Assembly (NCBI RefSeq): GCF_030345705.1
Contig: NZ_JAUASW010000003.1
Location: 1 to 64,000, forward strand
Direction: 5' to 3'
Source of the DNA: Pelomonas sp. SE-A7
GTDB taxonomy: Bacteria; Pseudomonadota; Gammaproteobacteria; Burkholderiales; Burkholderiaceae_C
DNA: 64,000 nt
Positions 7,544-16,079 of the stretch are shown in pieces. The notes beneath the pieces are model-generated. The model saw nothing but the letters and a program-made list of their open reading frames with translations, did not search any database and had not been told where the DNA came from. The position numbers and the translations under genes were made by a program. Within the stretch, counting starts at the first letter, position 1. Each line of letters begins with the position of its first letter.

Positions 7544-8053
7544 ATGAAGCTGCCGCGCCTGCTCGCCCCCCTGCTGATCGTCGTCGCCTTGGTGATTGCC
7601 GGCGCGCTGGCCTATCGCAGCCTGGTGCAAAAGCAGCGCGCCCCCCAGGTGGACTATGTGCTGGTGGATGGCAGCAGGCTCAACTCGGCCCAGTGGGGCG
7701 GCAAGGTCATGCTGGTGAACTTCTGGGCCACCAGCTGCACGACCTGCGTGCATGAGATGCCGCAGATCATCGCCACCCACCAGAAGTTCAAGGGCCGCGG
7801 CTTCGACACCGTGGCCGTGGCCATGAGCTACGACCCGCCGGCCTATGTGGCCAGCTTTGCCGAGAGCCGCCAGCTGCCCTTCAGCGTGGCCATAGACAGC
7901 ACCGGCGTCGTGGCCCAGTCCTTCGGCAAGGTGCAGCTGACGCCGACCACCTTCCTGGTCAACAAGCGCGGCGAGATCGTCAAGAAGTACGTGGGCGAAC
8001 CCGACTTCAACGCGCTGCACGCCCTGGTCGAACAGCTGCTGGCCGAATCCTGA
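7544..8053 (+). CDS. TlpA-family thiol:disulfide protein, membrane-anchored
   Basis: The 169-residue product has an N-terminal membrane anchor (residues 4-26) followed by a periplasmic thioredoxin fold. The active site is FWATSCTTC with Cys65 and Cys68, followed by the HEMPQ helix and the cis-Pro strand LTPTTFLVNKRG. TlpA/ResA-like proteins reduce disulfides in exported proteins, often for cytochrome maturation; no cytochrome gene is adjacent, so the target is unknown. TAGAAT (7530-7535) lies 8 nt before the ATG with the spacer CGCGGCCC, nearly identical to the start region of the ferredoxin gene at 24163, which suggests its own leaderless promoter. Confidence 0.88.
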   Translation: MKLPRLLAPLLIVVALVIAGALAYRSLVQKQRAPQVDYVLVDGSRLNSAQWGGKVMLVNFWATSCTTCVHEMPQIIATHQKFKGRGFDTVAVAMSYDPPAYVASFAESRQLPFSVAIDSTGVVAQSFGKVQLTPTTFLVNKRGEIVKKYVGEPDFNALHALVEQLLAES

Positions 8054-8062
8054 GCTGATCCC

Positions 8063-8098
8063 GCCGGTCGCACTGCGCACCGGCTTTGCGCTTCTTTT
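8063..8098 (+). terminator. Weak candidate terminator after the tlpA-like gene
   Basis: GCCGGT (8063-8068) and ACCGGC (8079-8084) form a 6-bp stem with a short inner stem, followed by a T-rich stretch broken by a few C and G bases. It lies 10 nt after the stop codon and before the efflux operon. The imperfect U-tract keeps confidence low. Confidence 0.4.
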
Positions 8099-8182
8099 CA
8101 TCAAGGCAATCGCCGATCGAAAGGCCCGCAGGTAGAGTCGTGCGCGCCGCGCCTCGCTGCGCCTCCCTGAACAAGAAGCCCC

Positions 8183-9766
8183 ATGCCTCAAGCCCAGCCC
8201 CGCTCCGTTCGCCCCCTTCCCCACGCCCTGTCCGGCCGTGCCCTCTATTGGGGCCTGGCCGTGCTGGCCCTGGCAGCCGGTGGTGCCGGCTGGTGGTGGA
8301 AGTCGTCGCAGGCCGGCGCTGCCGGCGGTCCGGGGGTGGCGGCCAGTGCGGCCTCGGGTGCAGCCAGCGGACAGCAGGGCCCGGGTGGCCCCGGCGGACG
8401 GCGCTTCGGCGGCGGCAACCGCGAGCAGCCGGTCTCGGTGGCGCCGGTGCGCCGCCAGGACGTGCGCGTGATGGTCTCGGCCGTCGGCACGCTGACGGCT
8501 TCGAACACGACCACGGTGCGCACCCAGGTCGGCGGCCAGCTCCAGGCCCTGCTCTACAAGGAAGGCCAGCAGGTCAAGGCCGGCCAGCAACTGGCCCAGA
8601 TCGACCCGCGCAGCTTCCAGGCCACGCTGGGCCAGGTCGAAGGCACGCTGGCCCGCGACAAGGCCTCGCTGGACAACGCCCGCATCGACCTCGCCCGGTA
8701 TCGCGATCTGCTGTCCAAGGACGCCATCGCCAAGCAGCAGGTCGATACCCAGGAAGCCCTGGTGCGACAGCTCGAGGGCACGCTCAAGGCCGACCAGGCC
8801 GCGGTGGACAACGCCAAGCTGCAGCTCTCGTACACCAAGGTCATCGCGCCCATCCCCGGCCGTGCCGGCTTGAAGCTGGCCGACGTAGGCAACATCGTTT
8901 CGCCGGGCGACAGCGCCGGCATCGTCTCCATCACCCAGACCCAGCCGATTGCCCTGGTGTTCGCCGTGCCCTCGGCCAATCTGCCGCAGATCAGCAGCCG
9001 GCTGCGTGCCAACGAGCCCATGCAGGTCGACGCACTGGACCGCAACGGCGGCAAGTTCCTGGCCACCGGCAAGGTCGCCACGGCCGACAACGCCATCGAC
9101 CTGACGACCGACACCATCAAGCTCAAGGCCTTGTTCGCCAACAAGGACGAGATGCTCTATCCCAACCAGGCGGTCAGCGTGCGCCTGCAGCTGGACACGG
9201 TGAAGGACGCACTGGTCGTGCCGCCAGCCGCCGTGCTGCGCGGCACCCAGGGCTTCTATGTCTACGTGGTCGCGGCCGACAGCACGGTGGGCGTGCGCGT
9301 GGTCAAGCCGGGCGTCGTCGATGGCGATGCCATGGTGGTCGAAGGCAATCTGGAACCGGGCGAGAAGGTGGTGATCGACGGCGTGGACCGTCTGCGTGAC
9401 GGCGCCAAGGTCGTGGTGATCGCGGCCGACCCGCGCCAGCGCGTCGGTGCCACCGGCGGGGGCGGACGTCGTGGCGGACGAGGTGGCCCCGGCGGCGCCA
9501 GCGCGCCGGCCTCGGGTGCGGCGCCTGCCGCAGCCCCGGCTCCCGAGCGCGCCGCCAGCCGTGGTGGCAAGCCGCAAGGCGCCGCTTCGGCCCCGGCCCC
9601 GGCCCCGGCCGCGGCCCAGGCCGGCGCCGAGGAACGCCCGCGCTGGCTCGACCGCCTGCCGCCCGAGATGCAGGAGAAGTTCATGAAGATGAGCCCCGAG
9701 GAGCGCAAGGCATTCATCGAGAAGCGCCGCGCCGAACGGGCGGCCCGTGAAGGCGGCGGCAACTGA
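8183..9766 (+). CDS. mdtA: RND efflux periplasmic adaptor (MdtA-type) with C-terminal extension
   Basis: This membrane-fusion protein links an inner-membrane RND pump to an outer-membrane channel. The 527-residue product has an N-terminal membrane anchor (about 18-37), a Gly/Ala-rich linker, then the lipoyl/hairpin/barrel order of the family, with VSAVGTLTASNTTTVRTQVGG cited in part, GQQVKAGQQLAQIDPR and SYTKVIAPIPGRAGL. It is about 90-100 residues longer than usual MdtA proteins. The extra part (from about residue 420) is Gly/Ala/Pro-rich, includes nearly four copies of CGGCCC (9588-9610), and ends in a charged helix with MKMSPEERKAFIEKRRAER. The gene is first in the operon 8183-17477, and the next gene starts 14 nt later. 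Confidence 0.9.
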   Translation: MPQAQPRSVRPLPHALSGRALYWGLAVLALAAGGAGWWWKSSQAGAAGGPGVAASAASGAASGQQGPGGPGGRRFGGGNREQPVSVAPVRRQDVRVMVSAVGTLTASNTTTVRTQVGGQLQALLYKEGQQVKAGQQLAQIDPRSFQATLGQVEGTLARDKASLDNARIDLARYRDLLSKDAIAKQQVDTQEALVRQLEGTLKADQAAVDNAKLQLSYTKVIAPIPGRAGLKLADVGNIVSPGDSAGIVSITQTQPIALVFAVPSANLPQISSRLRANEPMQVDALDRNGGKFLATGKVATADNAIDLTTDTIKLKALFANKDEMLYPNQAVSVRLQLDTVKDALVVPPAAVLRGTQGFYVYVVAADSTVGVRVVKPGVVDGDAMVVEGNLEPGEKVVIDGVDRLRDGAKVVVIAADPRQRVGATGGGGRRGGRGGPGGASAPASGAAPAAAPAPERAASRGGKPQGAASAPAPAPAAAQAGAEERPRWLDRLPPEMQEKFMKMSPEERKAFIEKRRAERAAREGGGN

Positions 9767-9780
9767 ACAGCGGGACGGCG

Positions 9781-12700
9781 ATGAACCCCTCACGTCCTTT
9801 CATCGAGCGGCCGGTCGCGACCTCGCTCTTGATGCTGGCCATCCTGCTGGCCGGCCTGCTGGCCTACCGGCTGCTGCCGCTGTCGGCCCTGCCCGAGGTC
9901 GACTACCCGACCATCCAGGTCACGACGCTCTACCCTGGCGCCAGCCCCGACGTCATCTCGACCACGGTCACCGCGCCGCTGGAGCGCCAGTTCGGCCAGA
10001 TGCCCGGGCTGAACCAGATGACCAGCACCAGCTCCGGCGGTGCCTCGGTGATCACCTTGCGCTTCTCGCTCGGCCTGCAGCTCGACGTGGCCGAGCAGGA
10101 AGTGCAGGCCGCCATCAACGCCGGCAGCAACCTGCTGCCCAACGACCTGCCCATGCCCCCGGTCTACAGCAAGGTCAATCCGGCCGATGCGCCGGTGCTG
10201 ACCCTGGCCGTGACCTCGCCTTCGCTGCCGGTGATCAAGGTCCATGACCTGGTCGAGAACCGGCTGGCGCCCAAGCTCAGCCAGGTCGATGGCGTGGGCC
10301 TGGTCAGCATCGCCGGCGGCCGCCGGCCTGCCGTGCGCATCCAGGCCAACCCCGGCACGCTGGCCGGGCTGGGCCTGTCGCTGGACGATGTGCGCAGCGC
10401 CATCGCCGCTTCCAACGTCAACCAGGCCAAGGGCAGCTTCGACGGCTCGCAGCGCGCCTCCACCATCGACGCCAACGACCAGCTGAAGTCGGCCGCCGAA
10501 TACCAGAACCTGATCATTGCCTGGCGCAACGGCAATCCCTTGCGGCTGCGCGACGTGGCCAAGATAGTCGACGACGCCGAGAACCTGCGCCTGGCCGCCT
10601 GGGCCGACACCACGCCGGGCGTGATCCTGAACGTGCAGCGCCAGCCCGGCGCCAACGTGATCCAGACCGTGGACCGGGTGCGCGCCCTGCTGCCCAAGCT
10701 GCAGGCCACGCTGCCGGCCTCGATCGACGTGCAAGTGATCGCCGACCGCACGACCACGATACGCGCCTCGGTCGAGGACACGCAGATCGAGCTGCTGCTG
10801 GCCATCGCCCTGGTGGTAGCCGTGATCTTCGTCTTCCTGCGCAGCGGCAGCGCCACGCTGATCCCCAGCGTGGCCGTGCCGCTGTCCCTGGTCGGCACCT
10901 TCGGCGTGATGTACCTGGCCGGCTTCTCGATCAATAACCTGACCCTGATGGCCCTGACCATCTCGACCGGCTTCGTCGTGGACGATGCCATCGTGATGAT
11001 CGAAAACATCGCGCGCAATCTCGAAGAGATGGAGCGCGATGTTTCGGCACAGGCTGACTTGGCCCCTGGCCAAGTCAAGGGCGCGGATGCGCCCGGCCGA
11101 CGCCAGAACATCGTCATGCAAGCCGCGCTCAAGGGCAGCCAGCAGATCGGCTTCACCATCATCTCGCTGACCGTCTCGTTGATCGCCGTGCTGATCCCGC
11201 TGCTGTTCATGGGCGACGTGGTGGGCCGGCTGTTCCACGAGTTCGCCATCACCATGGCCGTGTCCATCCTGATCTCGGCCTTCGTCTCCTTGACGCTGAC
11301 GCCGATGATGAGCGCGCGCCTGCTGCGCCCCGAGCGCGAGCACAAGCACAGCCGCTTCGGCGCCTGGTTCGGCCAGGCCTTCGAGGACCTGATCGCCGCC
11401 TACGGTCGCGCCCTGAACTGGGTGCTGGACCGGCCGGTGGCCACGCTCCTGACCTTCGTTGCCACCGTGGCCCTGACCGGCATCCTCTACATGGCCGTGC
11501 CCAAGGGCTTCTTCCCGGTGCAAGACACCGGCCTGGTCCAGGTGATCACCGAGGCCACGCAGGACAGCTCGTTCGAGGCCATGAGCCTGCGCCAGCAGAA
11601 GCTGGCCGAGGTGATCCTGCAGGACCCGGACGTGGACCATCTGGCCTCCTTCATTGGCGTGGACGGCCAGAACGCGACCTTGAACACCGGCCGCATGCAG
11701 CTGACGCTCAAGCCCCACGCGGAGCGCAAGGCCTCGGCCACCGAGATCATCCAGCGGCTCTCGCAGGCCACCTCGCGCATTCCCGGCATCACGGCCTACA
11801 TGCAGCCGGTGCAGGACCTGACCATCGAGGACCGGGTCTCCAAGACCCAGTACCAGTTCCTGCTCAGCTCGCCCGACATGGGCGACCTGAACCGCGCCAC
11901 CACGCAGATGGTGGAGCGGCTGAAGCAGCTGCCGCAGCTGGCCGACGTGGCGACCGACCTGCAGGACCAGGGCCTGCAGGCCTTCGTCGAGATCGACCGC
12001 GAGTCGGCCGGCCGCCTGGGCGTCAGCGTGGCCGCCATAGACACGGCGCTGTACAACGCCTTCGGCCAGCGCCTGATCTCGACCATCTACACCCAGAGCA
12101 GCCAGTACCGCGTGGTGCTGGAGGCAGCGCCGGAATTCCGCCGCGGCCCGCGCGCTCTGGAAGGCCTTTACGTGGCCGGCTCGACCAGCTCGCCCACCGG
12201 CGGCACGGTCTCGGCCCAGGTGCCGATCAGCTCGGTGGCCCGCGTGGTCGAGCGGCCGGCGGCCCTGGCCATCAACCATGTGGCCCAGTTCCCCTCGGCC
12301 ACCGTGTCCTTCAACCTGGCGCCGGGAGCAGCCCTTGGCGACGCGGTCGATGCGATCAAGGCCGAGCAGGCCAAGCTGGAATTGCCGCTGAGCGTGGAGA
12401 CAAGCTTCCAGGGCGCGGCCGAGGCCTTCCGCTCCTCGCTGTCCAGCACCTTGATGCTGATCCTGGCGGCCGTGGTCACCATGTACATCGTGCTGGGCGT
12501 GCTCTACGAGAGCTACATCCACCCGGTCACGATTCTCTCGACCCTGCCCTCGGCCGGCGTCGGTGCCCTGCTGGCCCTGCTGGCGGCCCGGCTGGACCTG
12601 GGCATCGTGGGCATCATCGGCATCGTGCTCTTGATCGGCATCGTCAAGAAGAACGCCATCATGATGATCGACTTCGCGCTGGAGGCCGAACGCGATGGCG

Positions 12701-12969
12701 GCATGGCGCCTCGCGAGGCGATCCACAAGGCCTGTTTGCTGCGCTTCCGTCCCATCCTGATGACCACGCTGGCCGCCCTGCTGGGCGCCCTGCCGCTGAT
12801 GCTGGGCAATGGCGTGGGCCATGAGATGCGCCATCCGCTGGGCGTGACCATGGTCGGCGGCCTGATCGTCAGCCAGCTGCTGACCCTGTTCACCACGCCG
12901 GTGATCTACCTGGGCTTTGCGTCGCTGGCGCAGCGCTTCCAGGCCTGGCGTACGGCCGAGGCGGCATGA
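9781..12969 (+). CDS. mdtB: RND efflux pump, MdtB-type inner-membrane transporter
   Basis: The 1062-residue protein is a proton-driven RND transporter of the MdtB/MdtC class, which work as a mixed trimer for multidrug efflux. It starts MNPSRPFIERPVATSLLMLA and keeps the membrane helices, the two periplasmic porter halves and the proton-relay helix NNLTLMALTISTGFVVDDAI. The second half has SYIHPVTILSTLPSAGVGAL and VGIIGIVLLIGIVKKNAIMM. An in-frame insertion of about 26 residues (around 417-442, DNA 11029-11106) lies in the cytoplasmic loop after the VVDDAIVMIENI helix and is encoded by two perfect palindromes. The stop overlaps the start of mdtC by 4 nt. Confidence 0.93.
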   Translation: MNPSRPFIERPVATSLLMLAILLAGLLAYRLLPLSALPEVDYPTIQVTTLYPGASPDVISTTVTAPLERQFGQMPGLNQMTSTSSGGASVITLRFSLGLQLDVAEQEVQAAINAGSNLLPNDLPMPPVYSKVNPADAPVLTLAVTSPSLPVIKVHDLVENRLAPKLSQVDGVGLVSIAGGRRPAVRIQANPGTLAGLGLSLDDVRSAIAASNVNQAKGSFDGSQRASTIDANDQLKSAAEYQNLIIAWRNGNPLRLRDVAKIVDDAENLRLAAWADTTPGVILNVQRQPGANVIQTVDRVRALLPKLQATLPASIDVQVIADRTTTIRASVEDTQIELLLAIALVVAVIFVFLRSGSATLIPSVAVPLSLVGTFGVMYLAGFSINNLTLMALTISTGFVVDDAIVMIENIARNLEEMERDVSAQADLAPGQVKGADAPGRRQNIVMQAALKGSQQIGFTIISLTVSLIAVLIPLLFMGDVVGRLFHEFAITMAVSILISAFVSLTLTPMMSARLLRPEREHKHSRFGAWFGQAFEDLIAAYGRALNWVLDRPVATLLTFVATVALTGILYMAVPKGFFPVQDTGLVQVITEATQDSSFEAMSLRQQKLAEVILQDPDVDHLASFIGVDGQNATLNTGRMQLTLKPHAERKASATEIIQRLSQATSRIPGITAYMQPVQDLTIEDRVSKTQYQFLLSSPDMGDLNRATTQMVERLKQLPQLADVATDLQDQGLQAFVEIDRESAGRLGVSVAAIDTALYNAFGQRLISTIYTQSSQYRVVLEAAPEFRRGPRALEGLYVAGSTSSPTGGTVSAQVPISSVARVVERPAALAINHVAQFPSATVSFNLAPGAALGDAVDAIKAEQAKLELPLSVETSFQGAAEAFRSSLSSTLMLILAAVVTMYIVLGVLYESYIHPVTILSTLPSAGVGALLALLAARLDLGIVGIIGIVLLIGIVKKNAIMMIDFALEAERDGGMAPREAIHKACLLRFRPILMTTLAALLGALPLMLGNGVGHEMRHPLGVTMVGGLIVSQLLTLFTTPVIYLGFASLAQRFQAWRTAEAA
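11056..11094 (+). repeat. Two adjacent perfect palindromes inserted within mdtB
   Basis: GACTTGGCC (11056-11064) and GGCCAAGTC (11068-11076) form a 9-bp stem with a 3-nt loop. They are followed at once by GGGCGC (11079-11084) and GCGCCC (11089-11094), a 6-bp stem with a 4-nt loop. The pair sits in a segment that has no counterpart in the sister pump gene at 12966, which reads straight through the same loop. It looks like a palindromic repeat element captured in frame. Confidence 0.55.
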
Positions 12970-15900
12970 ACATCAGTGCGCCTTTCATCGCAAGGCCGGT
13001 CGCGACCAGCCTGATCACGATCGGCGTGGCCCTGGCCGGCGTGCTGGCCTTCCAGCTGCTGCCGATAGCGCCGCTGCCCCAGGTCGATTTCCCGACCATC
13101 TCGGTCAGCGCCTCGCTGCCCGGTGCCAGCCCCGACACCATGGCGGCCACCGTGGCCACGCCGCTGGAGCGCGCGCTGGGCACCATCGCCGGCGTCAACG
13201 AGATCACTTCGCGCTCCTCGCTGGGCAACAGCAATATCACGCTGCAGTTCGACCTCAGCCGCGACATAGACGGCGCGGCCCGCGACGTGCAGGCCAAGAT
13301 CAATGCGGCCCGCACCCTGCTGCCCACTGGCATGCCGAGCAACCCGACCTACCGCAAGGTGAATCCGTCGGCGGCGCCCATCATGATCATCTCCATGACC
13401 TCGCAGACGCTGACGCGGGGGCAGATGTACGACGCCGCGTCCACCGTGCTGGCGCAGCGGCTTTCGCAGATCAAGGGCGTGGGCCAGGTCAACGTGGGCG
13501 GCGGCGCGCTGCCGGCGGTGCGCGTGGAGCTGAACCCCGACAAGCTGGCCGGCAACGGCATCGCGCTGGACAGCGTGCGCCAGGCCATCACCGCCGCCAA
13601 TGCCAATCGGCCCAAGGGCGCAGTGGAGGAAGACGGTCGCTACTGGCAGATAGGCGCCAACGACCAGGCACGCACCGCGGCCGACTATGCGCCGCTGGTG
13701 CTGAGCTACCGCAACGGCGGAGCGGTGCGGCTGCGTGACGTGGCCGAGGTCACGGACTCGGTGCAGGACATCCGCAACTACGGCGCCGCCAACGGCAAGC
13801 CGGCCATCCTGCTGTTCGTACAGAAGGAGCCCAACGCCAACATCATCGAGACGGTGGAGCGCATCCGCGAGGTGCTGCCGCAACTGCAGGCCTCGATACC
13901 GCAGGCCATAGACGTGAAGGTCGTGTCAGACCGCACGCCGACCATACGTGCCTCGCTGCGCGAGGTCGAACGGGCGATGGCGATCTCGGTCGGCCTGGTG
14001 GTGCTGGTGGTGCTGCTGTTCCTGCGCAACTGGCGCGCCACGCTCTTGCCGGCCGTGGCCGTGCCGGTGTCGCTGTGCGGCACCTTCGGCGTGATGTATT
14101 TGTGCGGCTACAGCCTCGACAACCTCTCGGCCATGGCCCTGACCGTGGCCACCGGCTTCGTGGTGGACGACGCCATCGTGGTGCTGGAGAACATCAGCCG
14201 CTACATCGAGCAGGGCATGGCGCCGCGCGAGGCGGCGCTGCGGGGTGCGCGCGAAATCGGCTTCACCGTGGTCTCGATCAGCCTGTCGCTGATCGCGGTC
14301 TTCATTCCCATCCTGATGATGGGCGGCGTGGTCGGCCGACTGTTCCGCGAGTTCGCGGTCGTGCTGTCCTCGTCCATCCTGGTGTCCATGCTGGTCTCGC
14401 TGACCACCACGCCGATGATGGCGGCCCAGCTGCTCAAGCCCCACACCGTGAAGCGCCAGCTGGGCCGGCTCGCACGCATTGCCAAGCGAATCAACAAGGC
14501 CTTGCTGCGCGGCTACCACCGTTCGCTGCTCTGGACCCTGCGCCACCAGCCCGTGGCCCTGCTTTCGCTGATAGGCGTGATCGCGCTGAACGTCTACCTG
14601 TACGGCGTCATCCCCAAGACCTTCTTCCCGCAGCAGGACACCGGCGTCATCACCGGCGGCGTGCAGGCCGACCAGGGCAGCTCGTTCCAGATCATGCGCC
14701 AGCGCCTGGACCGCTTCATGGCCATCATCATGGAAGACCCGGCGGTCGAGAACGTCAACGGCTTCACCGGCGGCGGCCAGCGCAACTCGGCCAACTTCTA
14801 CCTGGCGCTGAAGCCGCTGGCCGAGCGCGGCGTCTCGGCCGATGCCGTGGTCAACCGGCTGCGCGGCAAGCTCTCGCGCGAGCCGGGCGCCAACCTGTTC
14901 CTCAGCCCGGTGCAGGACATCCGCATAGGCGGCCGCCAGGCCAATGCCCAGTACCAATTCACGCTGATGGCCGACGAGCTGGAGACGCTGCGCACCTGGG
15001 AACCGCGGGTGCGCAATGCGCTGTCCAAGCTGCCCGAGCTGGTGGACGTCAACACCGACCAGCAGGACAAGGGCCTGCAGACCTCGATCATCATCGACCG
15101 CGATGCGGCCGCGCGCCTGGGCGTCACGGTCAGCATGCTGGACCTGACGCTGAACAATGCCTTCGGCCAGCGCCAGGTCGGCGTGATCTACAACCCGCTG
15201 AACCAGTACCGCGTGGTGATGGAGCTGGCGCCCGAATACCTGCAGGGCCCGGAGACCCTGGCCCGGCTCTATGTGAGCAGCCGCAACGGCACGCAGGTGC
15301 CGCTGTCCAGCTTCGCCCGGGTGGAAACGACCAACACGCCGCTGTCGGTCAACCACCAGGGCGGCGGCCCGGCCTCCACCATCAGCTTCAACCTGCCCGA
15401 GGGCGCCTCGCTGTCGGACGCCACGCTGGCGGTCAACAACGCCATGGCCGAGCTGGGCGTGCCGGTCTCGGTGCGCGGCAGCTTCCAGGGCACGGCCAAT
15501 GCCTTCCAGCAGTCGCTGTCCTCGCAGCCCATGCTGATCCTGGCGGCCATCGTCACCATCTACCTGGTACTGGGCATGCTGTACGAGAGCCTGGTGCATC
15601 CGGTCACCATCCTCTCCACCCTGCCCTCGGCCGGCGTGGGCGCCCTGCTGGCCCTGATGCTGTTCAACACCGAGTTCTCCATCATTGCCTTCATCGCGGT
15701 GATCCTGCTGATCGGCATCGTCAAGAAGAACGCGATCATGATGATCGACTTCGCGATCACGAGGCAGCGCGACAGCAGCATCGGCGCGGCCCCGGCCATC
15801 TTCCGCGCCGCGCGCTTGCGGGTGCGCCCCATCCTGATGACGACCTTCGCCGCCATCTTCGGCGCCGTGCCGCTGGCCCTGGGCACGGGCGACGGCGCCG

Positions 15901-16076
15901 AGCTGCGCCAGCCGCTGGGCATAGCCATCGTCGGCGGCCTGCTCCTGAGCCAGCTGCTGACGCTCTACACCACGCCGGTGGTCTATGTGCTGATGGACAA
16001 GCTGCGCTGGCGCGGCCGCCGCAAGACCAAGAACCTGGTTGCCGCCCCCCAGGCGGAACCCCAACCCAACGTCTGA
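12966..16076 (+). CDS. mdtC: RND efflux pump, MdtC-type inner-membrane transporter
   Basis: The 1036-residue product is the partner RND transporter to mdtB. It shows the family start FIARPVATSLITIGVALAG, the proton-relay helix LDNLSAMALTVATGFVVDDA, the loop YIEQGMAPREAALRGAREIG without the insertion found in the sister protein, and the second-half segments HPVTILSTLPSAGVGALLA and LIGIVKKNAIMMIDFA. Two different RND subunits encoded next to each other, with one adaptor, are the mark of MdtABC/MuxABC systems, known for exporting bile salts, novobiocin and plant compounds in other bacteria; the substrate here is unknown. It starts by a 4-nt overlap with mdtB, and the channel gene starts 3 nt after its stop. 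Confidence 0.93.
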   Translation: MNISAPFIARPVATSLITIGVALAGVLAFQLLPIAPLPQVDFPTISVSASLPGASPDTMAATVATPLERALGTIAGVNEITSRSSLGNSNITLQFDLSRDIDGAARDVQAKINAARTLLPTGMPSNPTYRKVNPSAAPIMIISMTSQTLTRGQMYDAASTVLAQRLSQIKGVGQVNVGGGALPAVRVELNPDKLAGNGIALDSVRQAITAANANRPKGAVEEDGRYWQIGANDQARTAADYAPLVLSYRNGGAVRLRDVAEVTDSVQDIRNYGAANGKPAILLFVQKEPNANIIETVERIREVLPQLQASIPQAIDVKVVSDRTPTIRASLREVERAMAISVGLVVLVVLLFLRNWRATLLPAVAVPVSLCGTFGVMYLCGYSLDNLSAMALTVATGFVVDDAIVVLENISRYIEQGMAPREAALRGAREIGFTVVSISLSLIAVFIPILMMGGVVGRLFREFAVVLSSSILVSMLVSLTTTPMMAAQLLKPHTVKRQLGRLARIAKRINKALLRGYHRSLLWTLRHQPVALLSLIGVIALNVYLYGVIPKTFFPQQDTGVITGGVQADQGSSFQIMRQRLDRFMAIIMEDPAVENVNGFTGGGQRNSANFYLALKPLAERGVSADAVVNRLRGKLSREPGANLFLSPVQDIRIGGRQANAQYQFTLMADELETLRTWEPRVRNALSKLPELVDVNTDQQDKGLQTSIIIDRDAAARLGVTVSMLDLTLNNAFGQRQVGVIYNPLNQYRVVMELAPEYLQGPETLARLYVSSRNGTQVPLSSFARVETTNTPLSVNHQGGGPASTISFNLPEGASLSDATLAVNNAMAELGVPVSVRGSFQGTANAFQQSLSSQPMLILAAIVTIYLVLGMLYESLVHPVTILSTLPSAGVGALLALMLFNTEFSIIAFIAVILLIGIVKKNAIMMIDFAITRQRDSSIGAAPAIFRAARLRVRPILMTTFAAIFGAVPLALGTGDGAELRQPLGIAIVGGLLLSQLLTLYTTPVVYVLMDKLRWRGRRKTKNLVAAPQAEPQPNV

Positions 16077-16079
16077 ACC

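Noticed and set aside
9790..12834. A 1014-residue open frame antisense to mdtB
   Set aside because: It is a His/Gln/Arg-rich shadow of the real gene in a high-GC genome and resembles no protein. Similar long shadows at 13926-16808, 35476-38475, 42807-45032, 51462-53621 and 59163-62546 were dropped for the same reason.
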